Part shown: positions 37,085-59,819 of the stretch, piece after piece | How the letters are laid out: each line of letters starts with the position of its first letter | Numbering within the stretch: the stretch's first letter is position 1 | Assembly: GCF_026151205.1 (NCBI RefSeq) | Contig: NC_087077.1 | Location: 12,002,983-12,066,982, forward strand | DNA from: Bolinopsis microptera | Taxonomy: Eukaryota > Ctenophora > Tentaculata > Lobata > Bolinopsidae | DNA length: 64,000 nt | Direction: 5' to 3' | Made by a program: the position numbers and the translations under genes | Notes under the pieces: generated by a model | Told to the model about the DNA's origin: nothing | Databases searched by the model: none | The model's input: the letters and a program-made list of their open reading frames with translations, nothing else

Positions 37085-37440
37085 AATTTGATCGCCTCTC
37101 GGATTTGCTCTCGGATCCTATAGGATTTGAGTATCCTATCGGGTCCGAGAGCAAATCCTATCGGCACTCGGAATTGTTAAATCCTATCTCCGCTAGGATT
37201 AGCGCTCGGATCCGATAGGTTCTTAATTTCCTATCGGGTCCGAGAGCAAATCCTATCGCCTCTCGGAACTTACACATCCTATCGCCGCTCGGCGATAGGA
37301 ATTCATCGGAGGTATCCTGGGGGGACTGGATCGGCGTTAGGATTGATAAAATCCGAGAGATCTCGGACGCGCTAGGATAAATCCTAGGGTAATCCTGTCT
37401 AATTAGAATCGCAGAAATCGACGTTCTGAACAGCCGTGAC
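37085..37440. repeat. Right arm of motif-rich inverted sequence
   Basis: Alternating TCCTATCGG, TCCGAGAGCAAATCCTATCG and CTCGGA motifs end in GAACAGCCGTG. This mirrors the left arm at 33835. Together the arms enclose the 5S gene and the 33-bp satellite. Confidence 0.65.
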
Positions 37441-39050
37441 TGTATACTTTCCAAATAATCATGCTCACAATTCGTGCTTTATCAGCACCTAAGAGGGTGC
37501 GCGCAGTGGCACCATAAATAAATGCAGGTCTGTTCATTACTCATGACATCACGAGGTCAAAGAATAAGAAATGATCACACTGTCTGCAAGACTAACTTAC
37601 TAGGTCCATCATTAACCACAGCTCCTTTTCTATACACAATTCAGAATCTTTGAGATTCGTTAAATCGAAAATTCAGGGACAGCATTAAAAATTCCATTTA
37701 AAGTCATACTATTTATAAATCATCATTCTTCAATCATGTTTTGAGTTGAAAACGATTTACAACTGCGATGAATTAATGGCTGAAATTAGTGGGGGAGGGG
37801 GAGAGTGATATCACTGCGATATCAATACTGTCATGATAATATCATCAATATTTTCATTTCAAAAAATTCTGGCCCTCCACATAATTTTGTCGTGCTTGCG
37901 AAGTTCCATGACGTTTTAACAGAGAGCCGATGATGTTGAAGAAACGTCACTGATCTCGGTCGATAGAAGTGTCATATGTTAAGGAAATCAAGTCGTCAGA
38001 AGTAAACAAGAATCTAAATTTCAAGTCGCTATCAATCTTTACATATTACATGATAATTGTGACCAAATTGGGCTTCGTTTAAAGTAAATCAGAAGATTCA
38101 CTTGCTCGTTAAATATTATTATTTCTAGAAAAAGAGTACTAAAACAGAAATTTCTCAGCAAATCAGATATTAAAATTCAGGCTTGCTATTATTATTTAAC
38201 ATAATCATACGATATAAGAGACAGGAGATGTGACGACATATCATCATCATATTTTACAAAATCTCAACTAAGATCAAGATCATGTGATCCATACAATGTT
38301 ATCAAGTGAACTTTTCTTAACTTGTGATCGATTAATCATCCATTCATACCACAAGATATACATGATATGTTATAGACTGGTGAAAAGTGAATTTATCAAA
38401 AATCGCCAACATAACATTTAATAATACAACAAAGAGTTCAATCAAACAACACACACGTATTCAAGTAAAAGAATTTCTTCCTTATTAACATGACCTGGCT
38501 ATTCATTAATTAATCAATTATAACTATTTAGTTTTAATGATTTTGTCGCACGACGTTGCCGGTCATATATACTTTACTTCGAAGTTTGAACCAAGATATA
38601 TACCGAATCAAAAAAGAGATGGGCGCGCTGAATATTTCATCATTTTTTTTTCAAAACAAACTTCATCATGTATACAATATAAAAATATTGTTATTGTTCG
38701 TAAAAATAATTTTAAAAGTGGAGAGAGACATCATATTAACGCAAGGTAAATGTATGTAAAATCAATCAGTTCCTCCACTCCTTTGATGTATAATAGTTCT
38801 CTTCGAGCTGCCTCCGAAACTGTGTTCAACAAATTGAGTTCCCGGTTAACGTATAAACATGCTGACAAAGCACAGACAAATAATCTTCTCATCTGATCTG
38901 TGATCCGGTCTGAGGGTGTATCACCCGATCTTATCATCAGATGATCTGAGCGCAATCTGTGTGCACTGTGCAGTCGCAGCAGTCGATTCCCATTCCGTAC
39001 ATAACAACACGCGAAATTTACACGTATCAATATATATAAAACTCTACAGG
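37441..39050. other. Region downstream of the TAO kinase gene
   Basis: It should include the 3' UTR of the minus-strand kinase gene near its right end. Otherwise it is AT-rich, with no gene or clear repeat recognised. Confidence 0.45.
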
Positions 39051-51634
<12,584 letters not shown>

Positions 51635-52376
51635 CAATCTCTTCTAACTCACACTATCTCGTCGGTGGGAATTACACTCGTCTGGCTAGTAGCCTTCATC
51701 AACCGACACTTTACATCCTTATTCTGTGCAAAAATCGGATTAGATGAAAGTTTACTTGAATCCAAAACTAAATTCATTTTGTTTTAGGTGAGTTGATATT
51801 TTCTCATCACAATTGTTGTTCCTACCGGCAATGTTCAGCACAATCAAGATATGTTTATTATTTACACATGCAAGGTAGAAGAAAGAATGAAAATTAAACG
51901 ATTCACTGATGAGATCATTGAGAAGCAAGTGTGATAATATATAAGAGAAATAAGAGAATAAATAATTAGTCACCCAAATTTACAGTTTTAGTCTAAATTA
52001 ATGATAAATCAGAAAAATCTCATTCCTTGCGAATGATAAAATAATTGGAAATGTCATCATAAAAACAATCGTTACATGCCTATTATTTTAAATGCAAACA
52101 GCCTCATCGGACCAGAAAAATTTGTGAAAATTAACTGAATAAAATCCGGATTACAAAGTATCCCATGAATATTAAGAATTGTGGAAGTTAACAATAATTG
52201 TGCAATCGAGAAATTAATAAATCATACTTCAATAAAAATCATATTTTTACAGCTGATTACAATGCAAAAGCAGTTAGCACCATGCAATAACTAGCAAACA
52301 TTTATTTTGCAACTGTAAATTTTGCAAGCAAAGCGGGAAAGGGTATTATAACATGAATAAAATAGCTGCACGAAAT
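51635..52376. other. TAO kinase upstream region
   Basis: The sequence between the kinase start codon and the upstream peptidase stop is about 740 bp of AT-rich DNA. It should hold the kinase promoter and 5' UTR. I see no further gene. Confidence 0.45.
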
Positions 52377-52949
52377 TTAATCCAGAGTTGATGATGAATT
52401 TAACAATTCTTTAATGATGGCAATGACAACTGCTGCAGTGTTCTTAGCTGGGGAGTCCTCGAGTTTTGGAACATGAATGAAGACTGACTTTCCTTTTCCA
52501 TTGCGCAGGGAATTGTGGAAACTGTACTGACACAAATATTGCCCTGCATCCTCGGAAAGCCTTACAGGAACAGGTAAGGATTGTTCAGAAAGAATTTGAA
52601 CAATTTCTTTTAATGGAAATGCAGATCTAATGAAAGGCCACTTCCCATCTCCTGGTATTTTTTCTTCAACATCTTTGAGCGAATACTCAGTTTCATTGCA
52701 CTGGCACTCAACTGAGACAAATTTTTCTGTGTAAACACCAAGATGAACGCAAAAAAGGGGTGTTTTTGTTTCCCAATATTTTGATATGAACTCCTTAGTG
52801 CTTTCATAGACCACACGGAGTTCTTGAAAATCGAACTCAATACCTTTTAAAACAAGTTCCTTACTCACTATTTTTAATGTCTCAGAACTGGCATTAACAG
52901 GATGATTGGCAAATGGGCCAAATCCAGTAATCAAAACACGACTTGCCAT
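52377..52949 (-). CDS. PGPEP1: Pyroglutamyl-peptidase I (peptidase family C15), single coding exon
   Basis: The protein is 190 residues from the ATG at 52949. This cytosolic cysteine peptidase removes N-terminal pyroglutamate from peptides. The N-terminal VLITGFGPFANHPVNAS is the hallmark of family C15. The family's catalytic triad can be placed as Glu81 (SVECQC), Cys140 (DAGQYLCQYSF) and His159 (VFIHVP), close to the bacterial positions 81, 144 and 168. Length fits the family (about 200-215 residues). The coding region has no intron here, whereas vertebrate PGPEP1 is split. It lies upstream of the TAO kinase gene on the same strand. All active-site residues are present, so it is probably active. 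Confidence 0.93.
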   Translation of the reverse strand: MASRVLITGFGPFANHPVNASSETLKIVSKELVLKGIEFDFQELRVVYESTKEFISKYWETKTPLFCVHLGVYTEKFVSVECQCNETEYSLKDVEEKIPGDGKWPFIRSAFPLKEIVQILSEQSLPVPVRLSEDAGQYLCQYSFHNSLRNGKGKSVFIHVPKLEDSPAKNTAAVVIAIIKELLNSSSTLD

Positions 52950-54375
52950 TTTCAACCTGGAGTTATTTTAATGAGCATTTACATGGATTTAATGTTCACT
53001 AAACAGGGTGTCGTATAAAACTTTTTAGTCCCTTTCTGATTCACAACTTATACTCATTTAAAACTGTATTCTAGAATTATGACTGTTTTCTAGAGGGGGA
53101 CGTATATTTCCATCCACTGCTCTGGTCAGTTCTTGTGTTTCAAAGTAATTGCCATAAAATTAAGAATATTATTTTAACTTTCATCTATGTAATTGTAGGA
53201 AATCAAAAAGTGAACTATACTCATGTCTTGTACGCGTACAAATTCAACTCATGACATAATACATTCAAACTCCAAAGCTATTGTGTCGTCAAATAGAACA
53301 TTGTCAATGACATGTGCAACTTTCAATGAATCTAAATGTAACTATACAAGGAAATAACGTAGGTCTAGCATGTAGCTCTTGGCCTGCAAATGTTTAGTAT
53401 CATTATACCAATGCAGTAAACACAATACAAGTAAACGTTTAGATAAGAAAGAGTGAAACAAATTTTAGTGAAACAAATTTAAAATTTTAAGAGTGAATAA
53501 GTTACAACCAAGGTATAGTGAAACAATTTTATCGATTATGAATTTGATCCATGTAATTATAAATTAATATGATTAAATTTTAGGGAATTTCAATGCATAT
53601 TGTGGGGCATATTTACGAACGATTGTAGGAACAAAAGTGCTTACACCGCTTAAGGGCATATACAGGGTGTTATATTGTTAACACCATCTATACATGAGTT
53701 TAACACAAATATTAGATATTACTATAGACACAGGTCACAGTGGAAACATTCAGCCTAGTGGCTATTAGATGGACCTTGCCAAAAGATCAAGAATCTTCTT
53801 AGGATACACCTTCAGCTTCAGTACGCCTAAATTGTATAACTGTAAACAAACTATTGATATATATATATATTAGAGCCTTCAAGGGCGGCGTATTAGGGAA
53901 AAGAAGTACACTTAACCAGATATCATGACCCCGATTACATTTGAAATAGTCAGTTCTCTATATACTAGCTCTTATAAGATATCTTCTCTGCAATTAGCAG
54001 CCAAAGACATATTAGCTCTATCCCGCAATGCTCAAGAAAAAGTGACAATGTGCTGAATGGCCAGAGACTGTCAGAGTAAGCCGTAAACATTCGTGGAACA
54101 TTTTCAAGGCAAAACACATGACAAACATAATAGCCTAACTAAACAAGAGTAAAGGTTTCTTCGACAATGCTTTCAGATGTCAGAGGGGAATGTTATAACT
54201 CAGTTCGTCTTCAGATCCAATACAATAACTGCAGCATGCAATGATTATTACCCAATTGTAAGTATTAGCAACTAAAATTCAACTCTAAGGATTTATTGCT
54301 TATGTCTGTACCTAGATCTACTTTAACAGCTCTACAACTTTTTATTCTTCTTCTTCGATACTATAGACGAAATGA
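52950..54375. other. Gene-free region with a SINE 3' remnant
   Basis: The first 750 bp hold the peptidase upstream sequence and nothing recognised. At about 53720-53880 lies a fragment of the SINE body (TTCAGCCTAGTGG, GGACCTTGCCAAAAGATCAA, GGATACACCTTCAG) with a TA-rich tail. The tRNA-like head is missing, so it is 5' truncated. Confidence 0.6.
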
Positions 54376-55646
54376 TTGTTGTTATCAATTGTGAATGTAA
54401 TGTTTGACGGATGTTACTCCTCTAAATTTTTTCGAAGTAGCGCGCGCCGCTTTCTTCTCGAAATGTTGGCCCGATGGCAAGTGCTACGAAGTAGCGCGCG
54501 CCGGGCCAAACCATTAACAATGGTCAAATGTAATGTGTAAAACATTTCACTGAATTTGCAGCTTTATTTGACATAAAACATCGCACTATTATTTGTTTCC
54601 AGATCACAACTTCGCCTATCCCGGTCTACAACGTCAAACGTGTAACAAATTCGGCTTTTATAATTTGACTTATACTATAGCTATTATACTTTGTCACCAT
54701 TCACGTTACATGTTTTTCAGAATTGCAGCATGGCAATTAATAAATGGATTGATAAATAAATAATAAAACAATTTTAAAACTTTAACATTCAACTAAACGT
54801 TTGGTCGACGCCGCGCACGAAAAATTATCTTGGGTAAAAATATTTGGGTTCAATAAAAATATTGGTAAGCAAAAAGCTATTTGTCATACGTTGAATGACC
54901 CGCCGCGCACGAGTGCGCAGCTCCCCTGTATCGTAAAAACTCTACAGGGGGGTCACCGCGTGATACAAGGGGTCATGACGTGATACAAAAAGCTATAAGG
55001 ACCAGCAAAAATTCTTTAATGTGGAAAACATGTTAGATGGGCAACATATCAAACGTTCACATAGCCATGTGTATACGGTTGCTCTAACCAAAGCCCTCTC
55101 GCTTGCAGTACAAGCACTTGTGAAACAACCGCGTCACGCAGTACGCATACACACATAGCTATGTGAATGTATACGGCGGTCACGAGAGGGCTCTGGTTAT
55201 AAAGCAATATCAAACGCAAGGCAGTATTTGTAGCACGATGCGTTACTGGGCCGCGCGCGATGCGCAATCAATAATGCTTCTTCGATAGATCGGCGAAATG
55301 CGCTACTGGGCCTTGCCGAGCTGCGAAAAATTTAGTAACGCTAAAATTACATTTAAAAACAAGGCTCTTTGGTCAATTTTTCAGTTTTCAATTTAAGCAT
55401 TATGACAACAGTTATATTAAAAATGACAATTCTGTGTTTATTTTTTTGTGAATAAACATTTTTTTGTTGCTTTGATGCTTTAAGTTTTTTGCTCGAGCGG
55501 ATCTTGCTTTTGTCCATTGTCAATTGTTAATGAACTATAGGGCTAACATTTCAAGAGAAAAGCGGCGCGCGTTACTTTGAAGAAATTAAGAAGAGTAACA
55601 TCCATCAAATCATGCTTCAAATGTTAATTCACAATTGCTACTTGTG
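54376..55646. mobile_element. 1.3-kb fold-back element
   Basis: About 100 bp at the left (54376-54475: ATCAATTGTGAATG, GGATGTTACTC, GTAGCGCGCGCCGCTTTC) is present inverted at the right (55547-55646). A second internal inverted repeat (about 55058-55205) forms a hairpin around CACATAGC and GTATACGG. A small MITE has inserted at 54881. No coding capacity. Confidence 0.72.
54881..54988. mobile_element. Small palindromic MITE, copy 1, with 8-bp target duplication
   Basis: It starts TTGTCATACGTTGAATGACC and ends GACGTGATACAA, with an internal CGCGCACGAGTGCGC palindrome. AAAGCTAT flanks both ends (54873-54880 and 54989-54996). The 108-bp length and 8-bp duplication fit a hAT-, P- or Merlin-mobilised MITE. 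Confidence 0.88.
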
Positions 55647-55837
55647 TCGGATTTGAAGTATACTTTTAATAAATTTCTGTACCAACCGATTTAAGCCAAA
55701 GTGGCTCTTACAGCTTGCTTGTGAAAAGTGTATTTACTACCCACCAAAGCACAAAGCGGTGGGTTTTTTAAACATTTTTGTTTTGTGCAAGGTGCTGGTT
55801 AGTATTAGCTTTTTGCTGCCAAGTTTGTGTTATCTTA

Positions 55838-56037
55838 ACGGGTGATACTCTTAAAATATCTGTTCCATATACCGTCGACGAGTCCAACTCTTGTCATACG
55901 TTGTATGACCCGCCGCGCACGAAGTGCGCGGCTCCCCCTGTAGCGTCGAAGACGCTACATAGTGAAACGACCGTGGGGGTCGCAACGTGATACAATCCAA
56001 CTCGGCACGCGTCCTGGTAGGTTATAAACCTACAAGT
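55838..56037 (-). repeat. Dispersed repeat module split by a MITE insertion
   Basis: Read in reverse, this matches the modules at 27700-27790 and 28493-28580, which run GTAGG, ACCTACCAGGACGCGCGCCG, AGTTGGACTCGTCGACGG and GGAACAGATATTTTA. Those two copies lack the MITE and so give the empty target site. Confidence 0.85.
55891..55995. mobile_element. Small palindromic MITE, copy 2, with 8-bp target duplication
   Basis: 105 bp, with the same ends as copy 1 (TTGTCATACGTTGTATGACC and AACGTGATACAA). TCCAACTC flanks both sides (55883-55890 and 55996-56003) and occurs once in the two uninterrupted copies of the host module. The insertion is thus proven within this window. Confidence 0.92.
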
Positions 56038-56038
56038 G

Positions 56039-56117
56039 TTATCATACGTTGTATGACCCGCCGCGCACGAGTGCGCGGCTCCCCTGTAACGACCGTGGGG
56101 GTCGCGACGAGATACAA
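56039..56117. mobile_element. Small palindromic MITE, copy 3, shortened
   Basis: 79 bp, starting TTATCATACGTTGTATGACC and ending GACGAGATACAA. The core palindrome is the same, but the middle segment is deleted and no exact target duplication remains. It lies only 43 bp from copy 2. Confidence 0.8.
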
Positions 56118-56944
56118 ACAACAACGTTTGTGCGGCATTTTCACATTTGTTGTTAATAAGTTCACATAACATACTAGCTGTTAAAATATAAGACACAAAA
56201 ATAACCCTACTATTTATTCACAGATAAATTAGAAACGTTTCAATCAAGATGGAAAAATTTCCTTGTGCGGAAATAATTTTGTTTAGAAGTGCAACATTTG
56301 AAAACTTCTTATGAAAGATTTTCATCATCATCATCCTTCCACCACCTGATTAACATATTTTGTGTTTGAACATGTTTAAGTTTTACTATCACTGTTGTAT
56401 GGTCCTAGTGTGATCATACGTGCCCTTGGATCATTATCTGAAAGTTTTTGTCAAATCAATTTTTTTGTCTCCCAAGACCAAGAGGAATCATTATATCATG
56501 CTCCACAACTACAGGGGGCCAAAAGTCATTACCTATACGTTGGCCTAAGGCCTTAATAGCTCAGTCACTGAGTGCCCAATTGAAAACAATCCCCTTCAAC
56601 AAATTTAATTCAGTGTTGTCGGCCCACAGGTTCCTCCTATTAACACATTTTGATTTTGGTAAATGTTTGCTGACAGAGGGGCGAGAAAGAACTTTGTCAA
56701 TATAGACAGTTTAGATTTGAACTTGGAGCCGCAAGGCCAAGGGTGATTTTGAAAACTTTGATTTGTTGAAGGGTTTCGTTTTTTCCTTTTATATAGGGTC
56801 ATTGTGACACTATGTGTATACTGTTCTTATCCATTATCATTTTACTACTTTCCATTATCATTTTACTACTTTCATTACGCATCAATATTTTTCCTCTGTA
56901 ATCTACCTTTTCTTATCGCACTGAGCTTGTGATTTATACTGATC
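56118..56944. other. Spacer before the first LINE locus
   Basis: AT-rich sequence that may include the 5' end of the retroelement. I see no gene. Confidence 0.35.
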
Positions 56945-59322
56945 ATGTCGCGACGAAATTCTGCAACTCCTACACCTAATACCTCTACACCTACATCATC
57001 CCAGAGGAAGAAACTACCTTCTAAAGCTGCTTCTGAGTCAATCGCTGACCCAGAAGCACCTTCTATCGGTATGTTGGGGTTTGGGGTGTCAGCGAATTAC
57101 ACGTTTGCAGCAACAACATGCCTTCACTTGTTAAGCTTACTGCCTGCTCCCGATTTAGATTTTGAGTTCGAAAGACTCCGCCTCCTTTCGAAAAGTGCTA
57201 CTAAAGCAAGCACAACGGACAACAAAATTTCTTTTTTAAGAAAGCATTTATTAGGCCAATGTGCCCTAGACGCTGACGAGACAATGAACAAATTAACTGC
57301 GAGTCTAAAACTCATTTCATGTACCGTTAATGAAGAGGTTGAGAAGGCGGTCAACAGCATCACGGAACGAGCCTGCACTGCGATCCAGGAAGTCTCTGAA
57401 GAGTCCAGGAAGCAGACCTCTCTCATTGTTGAAGCAGCTAGCTCTCCACAGACTCTCCCCTTCCGGTGAAGTAGCAAGTATACCTAACCCACCACCTCCG
57501 GTAAGATTTTTGGACTGTGACTTTGGTGAACTTTCTTTTGATGAAATCTACCGCGAGCTTGACTTTAACATGAAACACCCGGGGGGCCGTTCAACGTCAT
57601 ATTTTGGCTCGGTACCTTACAGTTATGGCAGAACCAACCACCGTGCATCCCATGATAATCCCTTGCCGCCTGTCCTAAAGCGCATATTTGATTGTTTGCA
57701 TGAATCCGATCCTGACATTACTCCCACGAACTACACCTGCCTATGTACTTACTATAAGGACGGGTCAGTTGGTATCCCATCGCATAGTGACAGCGAATCC
57801 AGCATTGTAGAAGATAGTCTGATTTACACTGCATCATTTGGCTCTACCAGAATTATGAGAATGTCAACGTCGACAGGCCCTTTCGTTGAGCATAACATTC
57901 CGCTTGAGCACGGCTCTGTCTTTGCAATGTCTCAATCTGATCAGAACCACTGGCAGCACGGCATTGAACGTGATCCTCTGTTAAGGCAGCCACGAATCTC
58001 GCTCACTCTTCGCAAGTTGAAACAGCCTGATCCCACGGCCTTGCCAGCACCTGCAGCCCCTTCTCGGGTCCCGCCTGTTGCACCACCTACACAGAAACAG
58101 TCACCAACGTCCCGTCACTCCAGAGTCCTCTTTATTCACAACTCAATACACCGAGAAAGGCCAGAATGGCTGTTCGATCAGATACCTGGCCACCGATGTC
58201 AAAAGCGACTTAACTATCAACTAGTAGACTCTCTGGAACATCAAAATGAGTTCAAACATTCTAAAGCAGTCGTACTTTCCTGCGGCATTAATGACCTAGC
58301 TAGGTATGGGCCAGTCGGCCAGGAGTCTAGCGGACAATTTCTGTCCCCGTTTTATAGACTCTTGTAACAATAACAAGAATACCGAGTTTATGTTTTGTGC
58401 TTTATCTATGACTAAATTTAACTGGTTGAATGCAGAGATTGACGCTTTTAATATCATGATGTTGAACCTGGCTAAGGATATTCCAAATCTGAGTTTTTTC
58501 GATGCCCATGCCGTGATCAAGCGTGTTAACTCATACTAGGTAGTGCGCCATCGACAGTGAGCCGCGCGTGCCGACTGTAGGATGGTTTTTTAGCGCTAAT
58601 TTCGGCCAGCACAATTTTCTTCAAACAAATAGATATTAAGTATCCTTCCCGACCTCCGATTGCAACAAAAATTGATAAGCTTACTTATAGACTTACAAGG
58701 AAGGTGTCCGAAAAGTTTAAAGCATATCCAACCATCAGACATTATGTTACAGCTAAAAGCAGCGTATTTTGCCTCATTTTTATCACTATATCAACTCCGA
58801 TATCCACCAAATTTTTCGGACAGTTGTGAAAGCCCTATTGGAAGGTCGTCGCCAATTTTCAGAATGATCTCATTCAAGGAACTGAAGATATATCCAAATA
58901 ATACGACAAAAATCAACGAATTTGGTCAAATTTGGTCAAATTACGCGACTTTTACAGCTAATTTTGCTCCAAAAGCCGCGCACCATCAAATATGGCACCT
59001 AGGCGAAACTCGCTGATCTTTCCAAAAAGGTATGACAAATTTGGTATTGTGAAAATTCTCAATGTCTCTAGAAAACAATGGTACAAAAATTTTTAAAATC
59101 CGAGCAAGTTTATTTTTATGGTGCACCCCCTACTCATACTACGTATGGGACCGCAACGACAGACATGGCATCCACTTATATCACGAGGTGCAAAGGGTAG
59201 TGGCACATGAACTTGTTAACTGCGTTGGCAAGTTATGTGGATCTGAACAGAGACGTCACAGGAACTGTGAGTGGCTCTATCACCACAAGCCCAACAGTCT
59301 CTCCAGATATAACCGAAGCTGA
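56945..59322 (+). pseudogene. Retrotransposon ORF1 with AlkB-like and SGNH-like domains, frameshifted and interrupted
   Basis: An ATG at 56945 opens a serine/threonine-rich N-terminus and an alpha-helical stretch (about 56945-57450). The frame then shifts and continues at about 57430-58366 with an AlkB-like dioxygenase domain. That domain has CTYYKDGSVGIPSHSDSESS (HxD at 57783-57791), a distal histidine in HWQHGIERD (57957-57959) and QPRISLTLRKL with the R-x5-R pair (57993-57995 and 58011-58013). A proline-rich linker leads to an SGNH-like start (RVLFIHNSIHR) and block III (LSCGINDLARYG). A second shift near 58300-58366 leads to 58537. A 594-bp element splits the gene here, and the frame resumes at 59141 with DRHGIHLYHEVQRVVAHELV, the end of the SGNH domain. 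The last catalytic Asp appears to be His. The architecture matches the intact ORF1 downstream, but the sequence is strongly diverged, so it is another family or an old copy. No ORF2 follows. Confidence 0.8.
58538..59131 (+). mobile_element. 594-bp TIR element, copy 2, inserted in the ORF1 pseudogene with a 9-bp duplication
   Basis: It starts AGGTAGTGCGCCATCGACAG and ends ATGGTGCACCCCCT, so the outer bases form a short imperfect inverted repeat. ACTCATACT flanks both sides (58529-58537 and 59132-59140). Nine-base duplications are typical of Mutator-like elements. Copy 1 at 27908-28844 shares the full length except for a nested insert. No transposase is visible. Confidence 0.88.
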
Positions 59323-59819
59323 GCGCTTTACAAATCATTGATACCATTCTGATTAAAAAATACGATACCATTTTTCTCAACTTCCAGTCCACCTTTAACA
59401 GATCGTTACCAAGATCGAACATATAATGAAATGATCTGATTGGTGGAATTTTTCTCATTATCTGATAAGCTCATCCATTATCAGTATCTCTTATCACCCA
59501 ATCGCACACAAAACATCTTACTCTACAAATCTGTATCATCCTAAATCAATGAGATTTCATTACTCTATACAAAATTCAAAATTCACATACAAGTTTTAAT
59601 ACTTTCAACACTACTATATAACAAATAATTTGAGGTATGAGATATGATAGACGAGCGTAAGTGTTGACGTGCAAAGGACTGCTGTGAGTGTACTTGAAGA
59701 TTACTCATCCTCCTCCTTCTCATCAAAACTATTCTCATCAAAACTACTATCTGGACTGAAGGTATTGCGTTTACAGTGTTTATTGTGCTTCTGAACATTG
59801 AACTCTTGATAATATAACT
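59323..59819. other. Probable 5' UTR of the second LINE
   Basis: No open frame or repeat is recognised between the end of the first ORF1 remnant and the ATG of the intact ORF1. In a LINE this position normally holds the internal promoter, but I see no diagnostic motif. Confidence 0.4.

Noticed and set aside
57330..57480. ATG at 57330 as the real start of the first AlkB ORF1
   Set aside because: The stretch before about 57430 in that frame is an arginine/serine-rich out-of-frame reading of the helical N-terminal region starting at 56945; a frameshift explains it better.
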